Shown here: positions 14,101 to 26,590 of the stretch, in pieces
Layout of the letters: each line of letters opens with the position of its first letter
Numbering within the stretch: position 1 is the stretch's first letter
NCBI GenBank assembly: GCA_003993805.1
Contig: RSEF01000006.1
Coordinates: forward strand, 27,959,918-28,023,917
Reading direction: 5' to 3'
Source: Himantopus leucocephalus
Lineage: Eukaryota > Chordata > Aves > Charadriiformes > Recurvirostridae
Length of the DNA: 64,000 nucleotides
Made by a program: the position numbers and the translations under genes
Notes under the pieces: model-generated
Told to the model about the DNA's origin: nothing
Databases searched by the model: none
Seen by the model: the letters and a program-made list of their open reading frames with translations, nothing else

Positions 14101-14989
14101 AAGTGCACGAAAGATTTGTCAGCCCGGGAAGATTGTCAATAGAACACCTCCGGAGGGCTATTTAAAAGCAATGGCTCTGGACTGGGATGAGAGCTAGGAA
14201 GCGTTAGATCCGCAGGAGAAAGGCTAAACAAGCTAAACCACACTCTGAACTCGTGAAAGGCATTGCTGCGACAGTGCCTTGGTATGATGCCCCGCTATGG
14301 TTTTTCTGTCCTACTGATTTTGATTTGGATGATGAAGAATGATTCCCTGAAATGAAAAGCATTTCAACAGCTGTCTCACACCTGGTCCTCTGCACCTCTC
14401 CCCACCCAAACCAGCACACACAGAATAATGTAACTCTTTGCAAATTTACTGCAAAGTTTCTTGATGACTTCTGGGTTTTTTGCCCTTTGCTAACTTAAGA
14501 AGTCAAAACAGTGGAAAACAACAACATGAACAACGATAAGAGAAAAAAGGCACAGCTTGGTACTCGAGATAGGCCTATTTATAAGAATAGAAGCATCACA
14601 ACAGATGTCAGCTCTGTAACGGTGATGCACAAAGCGTCCGAGCAGCAGCCAGAGAATGATGATAATAAAAAGAGAGGGAGTTGTTTGGAGATAGGAATTG
14701 CCATAAAATGGTGAATATTTTACAATTTTGATTTAACTGAATATCATTGTGAACATATATATAAATAAAATCCTTTTCATTTATTGTGCAATACAGTGAT
14801 TTAACAGGAACCTGAATTTTTAGTGAACTAATTACTGTATAAAATCAATCAAATTTCTCATCTTCCAGTATTCCAGCAATTTAGCTTCATCATATCTATC
14901 CCAGACCTCCCAGTAATCTTCAGTTAAGGAGACCAATCTTCTAAAAGTCCAGACAATTCCCAACACTTCGAGATAAGTCATGGGCATCC
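8176..14989. other. Intergenic, unique-looking DNA
   Basis: Nothing gene-like was found. It contains a T16 run at 11321-11336. AT-rich parts such as 12240-12600 may hold non-coding conserved sequence, but this cannot be judged without an alignment. Confidence 0.55.
11321..11336. repeat. T16 homopolymer
   Basis: Run of 16 T followed by AATTGAAG. No recognisable retrotransposed sequence is attached, so I do not call it a poly(A) tail of an insertion. Confidence 0.9.
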
Positions 14990-15145
14990 TACAGACCCTG
15001 TCTGACTTCTAATAAGTCACTTCATCCTAATCATCTCTCCCAATTTGAAAAAAATATGAGAGAAATGCCTCTTTTTCTATCCAAGGACCAGAAGGTCTTT
15101 AGGACAGGACTCATGCTTTATTATATTTTTGCACAGCATTTAGGT
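14990..15145 (+). repeat. MIR-like tRNA-derived SINE relic
   Basis: AATAAGTCACTTCATCCTAATC resembles the MIR core region (GGCAAGTCACTTxACCT), and GGTCTTTAGGACAGGACTC to TTGCACAGCATTTAG resembles the 3' part (GGGCAGGGACTG...CAGCGCCTAG). Order and spacing fit one highly diverged copy. No A/B box is legible. Confidence 0.4.
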
Positions 15146-18100
15146 TTCTGATACTCCCATTCCTTGCTCCTGCTTGGTTTGCCTATTTCCATACTGCAAA
15201 ACATTATTATTGATAGCCCTGTGTTATCATTGCTTTCATTCTAGTTATGTTGTTGTCCTATAAGCTACCTTAATTAATAAAGGCAATTATTTTAATTTCT
15301 TCTACTTTCTTGCTCCAACAGAGCTCCAAAATTGAGCCCACGTATTTAGTGCTTTGCTCTAGGAAGGGCTGGGCTCCAGCCCTCCTTTGGCCTTTCCACC
15401 AGCTGCAGAAGAATTATACTGGTGTGAACCTGACCTGATGTTTTATGGAGTTTTAATTTTTTTACTATACCCTCTGTAAAAGCAGTGAACACACGAATAC
15501 TTCCAAACATTTCTGGCCCTCACTGGATTGATGGAAAGGGGGTTAATAACATATCTGGATAAAACAAATAGTTCGATGGATAGCACACATTGATTAATAT
15601 CTGCTGCAGTGCCAGCAAAGCTGGAGGAACTACACATCGTAATTCTGTTATAACTGAAGATGTGTTGCCAATGGAAGAGGAAAGGAGATTATCACACTGC
15701 TTTGTTTTCTGTCTGTGTCTGGCAGCTCAGTGTAATGCACAGATATAGGGTCAATGTCTCCCCTCCCCTCCTGATTTCAGGGACGGTGAAAGATCTGGAC
15801 CGTGACGCTGCAGAGCACTTGAAGCTAAAGACGTGCGCTACATTTGAATGTGCGCTGCTGGTAAATCCCTTCTAGGATGTGCCAGAAGAGGGGATGAGGG
15901 GAGATTAAAAGCAGGACAATAAGTTTGAAGAATATGAATCCGATGTCTCGCATACGAGCAGGAGGATCCCCGCACTGCAGGGCACTCACAGGTTGCACAG
16001 GACCCTCCACGATGCTCAGCTCTGGGCTGGCCAGCAGGGACCAGCCCGGCAGGAGGGGGAGAAGCTGCACATGAGAGGCTGAATGGTCTCACCTCCACTC
16101 ACACCACCAGGGTGTCACTGCTAAATGCCCTGGCTTTTTGTCTGGCAGTAAATAATTCATGTCCCGAAGCTGTAGGTGAGATACGTTTCAGGCAGAAAGG
16201 GAGGACGCCAATGAGCAGCTCTTTAAATATACATCACCTCCTGTTTGCAGGCACAAGGCGTGGGAGCAACTGTAAACTGAAATGGTCTTGTGTTCACTGG
16301 CACCTCTGAATACGAAATCACCACTGTGGCTATTTATGGGGTGGAGGAGGAGGGAGGCTTCAAAAAGAAAAATCAGGCTTTTTAAATCGGATACCTTTTT
16401 TTTAGACTGAAACACTTGGCATTTCTGTGGCGGCGTTGTATCCCCAGTGGGGGGAAAAGTTACAGGTATTTTAATTATATATTAGTACAGCATTAAGCTA
16501 GTTTTATTTGCTGAACATTCTGTCAATTACTGTTGTTACTTGAGAAGCATGACTGCTCCCAGGTTGATCATGTATTTAACTAGCCAGTCAATGCTATTAA
16601 TCACCAAGCATTTTCAGCCAAGGATATTAACATTGAAACCTATCCAGGAGGGCTTATAAATGGGTACCGGCGTTCTTCAGAGGGAAACTCTGTTTTCCAA
16701 TGCAAGGGAGGTTTTCTCAAGTGTCTTTTTTTTCTTTTTTTAAATTGCAATCTAAATCCAAAAGGGGAATGAATAATTGCCCTTAATGAAATAACTGCCA
16801 TCCCAGAAAATTAGTAAATATGTGATCATCTCATTACCATATGAACGGAGGGCAGGAGGTCTGTTTCTGCGGTGCAGCTGCTGTAAAAACCAGTGAATTA
16901 TAAGGAAGTAGATGTGAAAACTAAACAGGGACATCCTCCTTTCTGGGGACTGGAGCAGGGAGAGAAAGGATCCAGGCAAGGCTAAAAAACGTTTAGCATT
17001 TAGGGATTTGAAATGGGACTCTGCAGTCATATTTTTGACCATGATACCCTAGTCTTTTGGTCAGAAAAGACTTTCTCTGCCTCCTGCCCATAGAAGCAGG
17101 GGACAAGAATGTGACCTGAAGCCAGGGGCTTTGATACAACACACACCATTTGGAATCAAATGCTCCAGATGCATGCTTTGCATTCTGCATTGCACTTAGT
17201 TGACACACAGAATATATTTATTTCTACATTGTGAATAATCAACTGAAAACTCACTTTCATTAGCTTCATCTCCCCATTGTTGGCTCACATCCTGAAGTTT
17301 TCATACAACATCTGCAAAAGTAATAAACTAATTATAGAAGCCATCTGGAACAAGAAGAGATTGGAATAATTATTTTCTTTTTTTTTTTCAAAAAAACCCA
17401 AGCCCTCGCTAAATAAATGGTGCCATAATAGATGGGGTGTCAGAAGAACAATGATCATAACAAACTCAGTATCATTAAGGAGGGATGCAAGGAGATTTAC
17501 ATGAGGAAACTCATGATTGCTCATTAGCAGAGACACAGCAGAGAGGCATTGTGATCCATTGATGACACAGTCTCCGTTCTGAGAGGGAAGTCCTAGCAGA
17601 GACCAGAGGCTACTGCATGGGTAGCCCAATGGGCAAAGGAAAGGAGGAGCAATTGTTGCTTCATCCTTGTGTTCTGCATTCAAGACCAGGAGGTGGAACC
17701 CTGAGGAGGGAAGGGTGAATCAATCACAGGCAGTCACTTCTCTGTCACCTCCCACTGATGCTGATACTGTCGGTTAATGGTACTGCACAACAGTGACGTT
17801 TGATGCTGATAGGATACGAGAGTGAGTGAGCAGTGAAATTCAGAAGAAAACACATAAAATCTTGACTCGCATACTGCTGTGAGGTAGTGCTCTCTTCTTT
17901 CAAGACATGTCCCTTGCTCTGAGACCTTTCCAGATGAACTGTGAACTTCTGTCCGCCAGACAAAGATACTTCATCATTCCTTTTGGGCTGTCCTCAGTCC
18001 CCTGAAATCCTCCACTTCCAGGAAACTCATGGTGACTGCTGAAGCCGATTGTTCCAGCACTGACTGCTTTTGAACCATGAACCTCTTCTTCATCCATTCC

Positions 18101-18306
18101 AGCTCCACACATTCCAGCAAACATCATCCACCAGCTTAGTTATCTGCTTAGTGCGTGGCTCCTGTTAGCAATGCTTTCAGGGCAACCTCTCTTTCAGTGT
18201 TTTAAGAGGAGGATGACACTGTGGTAACATGCCTAAACATTTTGTGCTTGATACATGTGCACAAATTCAGAAAAGTGGCACATATATTAGCGTCTTCTAA
18301 TGGCCC
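15146..18306. other. Intergenic; AT-rich candidate conserved stretch at 16440-16700
   Basis: No gene. The stretch 16440-16700 is AT-rich, free of recognisable repeats and dense in ATTA/TAAT words, as homeodomain-bound enhancers often are. This is weak evidence. The last 5 bases are the left target duplication of the solo LTR. Confidence 0.4.
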
Positions 18307-18831
18307 TGTCATGGTTTAACACCAGCTGTCAGGTAGGACCACGCAGCCGCTCACACAGTTCTCCCCCTCCCCCCCAGAAGGGCGGGGAGAAAATGGTGGG
18401 AACAGGAAAAAACTCATGGTTTGAGACAAAGACAGTTTAAGAGAACAATAACAGAAAAGAAAAATAACAATAATAATGATAATGACAAAAGTCACTCTCA
18501 CCACTCGGTAAATTGGTGAATTCGCACCCTCTCAAGCAGTGACTGTGGATTCCCTCACCTGGCCAATCCTTATTTATATACTGAGCATGACATCTATGGT
18601 ATGGAATATTCCATTGGCTGTTCCATTGTTCTGTCTATGCTCCTTCTCAGCTTCCAGAGNTGTTCCATTGTTCTGTCTATGCTCCTTCTCAGCTTCCAGA
18701 GGAAGCTGAAAAAAGTCCTTGAGAAGTATAAACATCACCTAGCAACAGCTAAAACAATATGCATTATTGACAATCCTTTCAGAGCAATCACTAGAAAGAA
18801 AATTAATTCCTTCCCAGCTGAAACCAGGACA
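18307..18831 (-). mobile_element. Solo LTR of an endogenous retrovirus, ERVL-like by target duplication
   Basis: The block begins TGTCATGGTTTAAC and ends AAACCAGGACA, so it has TG...CA ends. It is flanked by a perfect 5-bp direct repeat GGCCC (18302-18306 and 18832-18836). A TATA box, TATATAAATA, lies on the minus strand at 18580-18571, which sets the orientation: U3 starts at 18831. Several blocks (start, CCACGCAGCCGCTC, AAAGACAGTTTAA, TTATATACTG.GCATGAC, GAAGCTGAAAAA) match an LTR family I recognise from bird genomes. No gag, pol or env sequence is adjacent, so this is a recombined solo LTR. A 5-bp duplication is typical of ERVL (class III). It contains an internal sequencing defect at 18660. 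Confidence 0.85.
18619..18701. repeat. 41-bp perfect duplication around a single N, inside the LTR
   Basis: Positions 18619-18659 and 18661-18701 are identical over 41 bases (both start TGTTCCATTGTTCTG and end CTTCCAGAG) and are separated by one N at 18660. An exact duplication meeting at one undetermined base is most simply an unmerged overlap of two contig ends. A real tandem duplication cannot be excluded. Confidence 0.9.
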
Positions 18832-19610
18832 GGCCCTAATGGCAAATAATGCATTCATGTGTCCATTCTAACATTCAAATAATAAATTGAGAGATAGAGA
18901 GATAGATAAATGCTTCCCCCAAAGGACAGTGCAGCTTTAAAGAATTTCCTTATCTATATTCTAACTAATTACCTTTGCCTGATTTTACTTAGAGAAAGGT
19001 CTGAGATTCTGCTAGTACCCAGCTGCTGAATCAATGGCATCCTGCTATAACATATTTCAACAGACATTATTAATTCTGATTAAAAAGCATCATCCAGTTG
19101 TGATTCTTATTAGAACTCTATTAGTGTCTCTGCTAATAGATGCCATCTCTGTTATTATCATAATTATTGTTATTTATCACTTATGTTACTGCAGCAGTGC
19201 CTTGAGGGCTCATTCATAAGCCATGCCCTTATTGGATCATTTGCAAATGCAGAATCACAAAAAAGTTTCTTGCTCTCAGTGCTTTCCTTGGTAAGACATC
19301 AGATAGAAGACGGAGGAATATAAGGAGACAAAGGGACCATCTGGGTCAGCACTGAGACATTGCTTTCAACACATCTGTAGGCTAACTACTGCCATGCTTC
19401 CACCAAACAAAACCAAAGAATGTTACCCAAAGTTCAGCACTTGCATCTTGATTTTGGCATTGTCTGTGTCTTCACGTGCTGAGGGTGCCACTGCTGGTGG
19501 CTCCTGGAGTGGAGACACATTTCCAGCAGACATGAACGTGGGGCTGCAGAAGACGTGAATCACATAACATCGCTGCCACCCACCATCTGAGTGTGTGTCT
19601 TCAAGTAAAC

Positions 19611-19645
19611 TGTATGTGTGTATGTGTATATGTGTATATATATAT
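19611..19645. repeat. TG/TA-rich simple repeat
   Basis: TGTATGTG units grade into GTATATATATAT. Alternating purine-pyrimidine sequence, likely length-variable between individuals. Confidence 0.9.
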
Positions 19646-22600
19646 CTGAGGCTTACAGGATAGATTCAAGCAGTGTTAATATAAGCAACGTGTTTCTATA
19701 TTTGGTCTTATAAATAAGCAATCTGATTTTCAAAGTGCCACATCCTGAAGTCCCAACACCCCGAGTAACAAACTTGATATTTGATGTCCCAGCTGTGGGC
19801 AGCCACACAGGGGGCCATGGCCCCTGAATACCCCCAGGAAAGTCAACTGAATGGCTGGCCAGAAAGTCCCACATGCAGAAGGGATAAAATACAGGTTAGG
19901 GCAAAATGAGGGAGCAAGCATATTTTCAAGTAATAAATAGATTAGGGAGTGCAAGAAAAGTGAGTTTGATGAAGAAGGAGACCAGACTCTACTCTCTCTA
20001 GCTCCTCTGATCCTCCCAACCATCTGGAATCAATCATTTGTCTCTATGTTGCCTTGTAACGTTAAGGACAACATGAGCACTGGTTTGAGGCTTGAGAGAT
20101 GCTTTGTAATCCCAAGACAAGAGGTATCAAAGAACTGCAGCATACTTACTGTTAAAAATGTTTTCATTCTGGATTATAGCACCGTTTCAAAGAGATCTTG
20201 CATTCCCGCTACCCTGTAGCCCTGGGCTGTCTTCTTTCCACAAATTCGTTTGCAACTTAGCTTGGAAGATTAATATTTTAAGAGCAGCTAATGCTGCTAA
20301 TTGAACAGGGAAACAGATGTGTCAACCTTTGTTTTCCACGGGACTCACTTCAGAAGCATGAATGATAAATGCACCCCAAGAGACATTATGATAATCATCA
20401 CTCCAAATAAATTTTTCAGACAATGGAGTTCATGGCCATTAACTTTCAGTGAGATGCAGAAAACACACTCAGTGCTAAGCTACTTCCTAAACACATGAAT
20501 ATGTATTTTGTCCTGTTGTAATGACCTGATACCATTTAGATGAGAAGGACTATGACCAGGTGAAGGCAACACGGAGGGAGCTCAAAGCAAGGAGAGATAC
20601 TGAATTGGCAACATGTAGCCTGTGCGCTTACTGTGGAGCTCCACATTTAATGTCTTGATAAGACCACGCAGCCTTCAGCAGCTTTTGGCAGTGAAACAGG
20701 AGAGTGGCCCTGTTATCAAAGAACAGCAGAGATTTGTTGGTGTGGGACAGAGATTTTTAATTTGCAGCATAAAATGACCCACTGGCGCTAAAAAGAGCTG
20801 CAAGAAAAAGCTGGCTTTGGTGTGTCAGTAGGCACCAATGATAAAAGGTGACTTCTTTTCAGACATATTCCTCCTCAGCTCTATAATTAATTTAGTATTT
20901 TGGGAGGTGTTTCTCTGGGTTGTGTTTTATCAGAGAGAAGTGGTATTCTGAGCTAAATGTCACATCCCCACCATACATGTAAGAGGGTCTCTGACGAGGG
21001 GCTGGCAGTTCATTAACTGTGCAGCAGAGATCTAAATCCTGTCCTGAACACCCTGGAATTCCAGGCTGTCTCGGGTTTCATTATGGAGTTGGGTCATTTC
21101 TTCTTTGGTACAAGAGATCCTTGCCCCAACCTTTGAAAATGAATTGTTTTGGAAAAGATGCTTCCCACTCCTCTGTCCCTGATGCTTTTGTCAATAAATA
21201 AATTAATTTTTTTTAAAGTATTTTTCTTGAATGGAAGAAAAACAGAAAAAGCATTTCTTTTCTCTCATTTTTAATGAAGAAGGACATTTCCCTCAGAAAT
21301 TACTTGTTGGCAACTTTCATATCAATCCTACTCAAAAGCTCTCTGCATTGAGAGCCACATAGCTGCTTTCCCAATCACACTGAGTTTCTTTGTAGATTCA
21401 GCTGAAGGAAAACATGTTAAATAAATGATTTGTTTCCAATTACTCACTCAGCTCTAAAAACAAATATGCACACATGTCTTTACATAGAGACATAGCAGGC
21501 AGACCAAAATATTTGCTATTTTATGAGCTTATTGGAAAATAAACCAGACAAACGTCTCTTCTGATCATGAGCAGGTACGTCATCACTCCTTGTGCATAAC
21601 ATAGAGGGCAGAGGGTTTTTCCTGTACCGCAGGTAACTGAAATAAGACAAAATTGCAAGCCTGTAAATATTACTCCATAAATGTTTTATTTATTTTGAAG
21701 ATAAAAATGAAGGCACACACCTGTTATATTATATCTTTGCCTTCAGAACTGTAATCCATGGCAGTGAAGAGATACTGATGGTGACTTCCAACAGCTGTGT
21801 GATCCTCTTTCCTGATGAGATCTTGTGTCATCATCTAAGTCACAGAGGTGAGGCTACGAGAGAAATGAGCAGACAAGAGAACATTAGTTAATCCTGGAAG
21901 ACATGCACAAACATATTTGCTGTTTCAGTATGTTTTGAAGCTGTTTCACTGGGTTTCGGAAAACAAGTTCTGTTGTCTCTTTTAATTATCTTAGAAACCC
22001 TTCTTTTTCACACTTTTTTTTTTATATATATACTCCCAGAAGGTATGTGCAAAGCAACACCGCCAGGAAGCTAGAAGCTACATGTTAGGGGTCAGCTGGA
22101 CCTGTAAACATTCCCTATGTGCTCTCCTTACTGGTCGTCTCCTGCTTGATCATTAATCCAGTGAATGCCTCATTGGTTGCATCTGCTGGCCTGAAAACAA
22201 GCTAGCATGGTTACCAGCCCCCTCCTGGGATGGGTCGACGCAAGCAAAGCCATGGTGGTTAGCTCATCCCTAAGAACTACAGCAGCAGGTAGACCATTTC
22301 ACCTGTAAATTTTCCTGGACAATGAGGCACCGATCCACTCTCTCATAGTCAGAAGAGGATATCCCTTCCCAGGAAAAGGGGAAAAAGAATGGGCTTATTG
22401 CACTGGATACAACCTTATACTAACAGAGTCACCGAATTTCCAGCCCTGCTGTTCTGTATCTGCTCCTAACTGCAGATCTCAAACCATCCCTCTGTTTTTC
22501 CTGTTTGTTGCGGAGACGGATAGAATAGGCTTACAGAGGTCTTAGATTTGCATTAGGTGAAATAATAATGCAATAATGCAGGGACTTCTGAACTATTCGT

Positions 22601-23455
22601 ATTTCCTCAATCTGCAAAATTGCACTGGAAATTGAAAACCATTGAGCCTGTCATTAGTTCTATGATGTCCTCAAAAGACCTTTTGCAAATCCTGACTATG
22701 GGTTTCTCTCTTTTTGTTCACATACTTTGCTTCAAAAGGCAAAATTTTACTTTGGGAAATCGACGTTGCGCCTCTGAATTGCAAAGAATATAAACCAAAA
22801 GATCCTAAAATTCCTTGCTCTTTTTCATTTCAAGAAATAGTCTGACTGATACAAGCTAGGCTAAGCAACAAATGAACTTTGATAATATTGTCTACTTGGT
22901 ATCTTTACAGTCATCTTTGTTCCAGAGAGGGAGAGAGCTTGTGAAATCCTGGAGTTTACGTTATTTAACAAGTCCCTTAAGCTTATCGTGCCTAAACTCA
23001 TGCTTAAGCATTTTTATTATGTGTTAATGAGTGCAGATTCAGCAATTTATCTCAGTATTCTCTTAACGCCGTTCTTAGCTTTGCAGATTTCCCAGCAGGC
23101 TGCCGGCCTTCTCCAACTAATTGACCTGGCTTCTGCTTCATAATAAAGGAAGGGCCATAAACAGGGAAGCATTCATTTCCTACAGCAGAAAAGGCCACTG
23201 CCACCTGAGCAATCCTTACTGGCTCGACTGAGCAAGAACTGGTAACTGTCCTGGCAAGAAAGTCCTTGGCAGTCTTTACCATGACAGGGCTCAACCCTGT
23301 CTCTGCTAAGTCCTCTCAGCCTCCCACGTACACGCATATGTGCGTGCTTTTTCTTGGCCTTTCAGCCCAAAGAGAAGGTCTGAAAGCCCTGAGCAGCACT
23401 TTTTATGCAAGTGATTTCTGACGCTGCAGGACATGGAAGTTTATTTGGCCAGCCG

Positions 23456-23479
23456 GGATCAAATCCGGGATCAAATCCA
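23456..23479. repeat. 12-bp perfect tandem duplication
   Basis: GGGATCAAATCC occurs twice in direct succession. Small replication-slippage duplication. Confidence 0.85.
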
Positions 23480-24499
23480 AACACCTTCCCATTGGGTGAC
23501 CTGTCCTAATTCTGGCCAACTCAGAAATGGTGTAAAATTATTTCATAATAAAAACTAGTATGCGCACTGTCAGTGAGAAAATTCCTACAACACTTTAAAT
23601 TGATTCCCACTTAGGTCGAGCTTGGAGAAGTTCAAAAGACGACCCACATCTTACAGTCCTGCCTGAAAAGGTACAGCTGCTCTGAGCCCAAGAAGGCTTT
23701 GACCTGAGGCTTCCCCGTCCTCTTGTTGTTAGTGAATGAAGCTGTCTCACTTTACTCCCCTGGTTGCTGAAGGGGACATGGCAAAAGGAGCAAAGGCGAC
23801 AGGAGAGCCTCAACTGGCTTTTACCATTTCCAGTAACAGTCATTTATGAAGCAGGTGAAGTGGACAATTACAGGATAACCTCTCTAACAGGTATCTTCTA
23901 ACCCATGTTTCATTGACATTTCAGTACCAGCACAACATCTTGGCTTAAAGCAGGGGTGAGTACTTTTCTACTGAGAAGTACAGGTACTTTTGCACAGGGA
24001 AGATGACTGGAGCAATAACAGCTTGGAGACCTGCAGCAAGACAGGCTGGAGCTCATGAGCCCTGGTGGCAATGGCTGTGCAACTCTCAGGCCAGGGCTTC
24101 CCACCTTGCAGGGCTGCAGGCAGGTCCAGCAGATGAAGCCTCACCAATGTATAAGGACCCAGCACTGCTGCTTTTTGAATCCTTGTAATGGAGAGGCAAA
24201 CCCTGTGGAGTTGGGGGATTTCTTTCCTTTTTCTGGACGAGAAATTCAGGGAGGATGATGCAAAAACTCCTAGGCTGATAGTCCTCTTTCCATCCAAACC
24301 ACCTCCTCCCTATACAAGGGAAGCCCTTGAGTGTAAATCCTTCCCTTTATGGAGTGACAACAAGGAAAAATTTGCCCTGAGCTCTCTAAGTGTACAAGCA
24401 AAAGTTTCTTACCTCTGTGGACAAACCAGGCCAGGAAAGATGATCTTGTGATTAAAATTCCAGCCTGGGACTCTGGATATCTCAGTTTACTCCTTGCTC

Positions 24500-24650
24500 A
24501 TTATTCACTTTCTGCATGATATTGCAAAGGCCACTTAAACTTGCTAGGAGTAAGTTCACCATCTGTAAAAGATGCATAACCATATTTCCTTTTCTCTGTT
24601 TTGCTTATTAGAATGTAAATTGTTTAGGTCATCTCCCAATACTAAGGGGT
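24500..24650 (+). repeat. MIR-like SINE relic
   Basis: GGCCACTTAAACTTG, then CACCATCTGTAAAAGATG, then ATTAGAATGTAAATTGTTTA occur in the order and spacing of the MIR blocks GCAAGTCACTTAACC, CCATCTGTAAAATG and TTAGAxTGTAAGCTC. The copy is highly diverged. It is slightly better supported than the 15.0-kb copy. Confidence 0.45.
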
Positions 24651-25095
24651 GTTTAGTCATTGCTGTGATATAAATATATAAAAGCAATAAAATATCTGCT
24701 AGAAATGCATAATCTCTCTCATTCCTCGCCATCACTATGGCTCTAAGTCCACATTGAATGAACTGTTCAGCGGCTCCTGATCATCCTGTCAGCTTCGAGG
24801 GCTGCCCTGTCCCGATAAGGTCAAGTGGGGTGCCCACGGTGACAGGACAACACTGCTGGTTTATCAGGCTCCACACAATGCTCTCACAGATTGCAAGACA
24901 GGTCCGGTGAACTGTCTACACATCAGGAGATAAATGGAGTACTCATCATGGCTATAAAAAATGCAAGTTTTAGAAGGACATGGTATAAAATGGTGTATCG
25001 ATCAGGTATCAGTGCCAGGTATCTGAGGGACTGGCATTTCCATCTTAACCTGGCATTTTTCCTGTCAGTCTGAAACACTATACAGAGAGAAAATT

Positions 25096-25142
25096 TGTGT
25101 GAGCGTGTGTGCATACATACGTGTGTGTGTGTGTATACACAC
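25096..25142. repeat. TG/CA simple repeat with inverted ends
   Basis: Alternating purine-pyrimidine tract: GTGTGTGCATACATACG, then GTGTGTGTGTGTGTATACACAC. The end is self-complementary. Microsatellite; Z-DNA-prone. Confidence 0.9.
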
Positions 25143-26284
25143 TAAAATTTCCCCTTCTGCAAAGAAACCATAGCTAAAAGAAGGTCTTGGAAACAATGAA
25201 TGAACTTGTAAAACCAAAGAACCACAGGAATTCCTTGAAGTCAATTAAGTTGGACACAAGGTTAGGAAGAGCTCCAAAACTTCTATGAATCCAGCGGGAC
25301 TATACCGGCAATGTCTTCCCTCATTCGCTGCAGAACCCTCCCAGGATGAGCCTGTACAAGAAGACATGAGGCATTTCACTACATTTGATATATAAGGAAG
25401 AAGAATATTCAAAATAAAGTCAGTGAAATGAGAAATAACTCTTAAGTATTAGACATTGAGAAGAGTACTGAGACCTGGTAGCATTTAGGAGAGCAAAATT
25501 AATTGGATCAAAGGCAAGATTTTACTTTATAAATGACCAAGAATTTCTCTGGATGGGGAGTTCATGAAACCAAGGGTGAAATGTTCGATAGCTGGGGGCA
25601 AAACCTTATCTGCTAATAAGATATGGCTTGAAAAGCATCTTCCAGGGAAGATTAACTTAAACAACAGTACTACCACCTTTAGGAAATATTGCCAGGTTAC
25701 AGTTTGAGCTCTGCAATACAGTAGCAGTACAGTAATAGCACAAGCTTTGCAAAAATACGAGCGGTTCCATGAAAATCCCTGGCTTTTGCGCCACTGTTTT
25801 GAAAATTCGTCCTATAGAAACATATTGGTCTGTAAATACATGTTAGCCTAGCCCCTTATATGTGCTTAGGGCTAGGGACACACAGTCTCCGTCTCCCAGC
25901 TGATCCATGGTAAATTGTTGAAATGTAATAAATTAATCATATGCATGAACCCTCTTTGACAAATGACCTCTCATAATTATTCTTTTTCCTAAGGAGACTT
26001 CAAGACTACAAATTTAATCATAAGCAAAGAAAATCCAGCAAACAATTCCTTCTAGCCCCAGATGTAAAATTTCGGATCTGTGGTTATATTGTATGTAGAA
26101 AATACCATGTTGCATTAATTAGTGGAAACTTTTGTGGTTGATTTACTCCCTTGGCAACCAACATGTATGGTGCCGTAGCTGCAAGACACATAAGTTGCTG
26201 TAGTAAACCATCCTCTGCAGATAACTACCGCTGTCGTTCAGCAGTGCCTTTTTACCCAAGCAGTAGGAATGTGACCAGATGTGA

Positions 26285-26590
26285 TCCCCCACCAGTGGAG
26301 GTCGGCCCTTTCAAAGGAAACCTCGGCCAACGAGGCACTCGCTCCTTCCCTCGGCTGTAAGGAGCTCGCTCGCTTTTAAATCCGAGCTGGAGCAATTTCC
26401 CTCCACCACCAGCGGAGCAATCATTTCAGCAGGAGCAGCCTCCAGCATGACCCCGTTTAGTGTCTGCAGACCCAGACCCGTGTGCTGGTGCCCCCGCCGA
26501 CACCGGGTCAAGCGACAGCCGAGAGCATTTCTGGCTGCAGGTGGTCACATCCCCCCACGCCGCGGGGCTGCCCCTACGGCAGCAGGGAGC
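26285..26590. other. Weaker CpG-rich cluster
   Basis: About 19 CpGs in roughly 300 bp, including CTCGCTCGC, CCCCCGCCGACACCGGG and CACGCCGCGGGG, in otherwise CpG-poor DNA. Too weak for a firm island call. No exon or promoter motif accompanies it. Confidence 0.35.

Larger units (their letters stand above)
18832..24499. other. Intergenic, unique-looking DNA
   Basis: Starts with the right target duplication of the LTR. It has a short GAGATA-type repeat at about 18888-18908 and the TG repeat at 19611-19645. No exon, RNA gene or other transposon was recognised. Confidence 0.55.
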
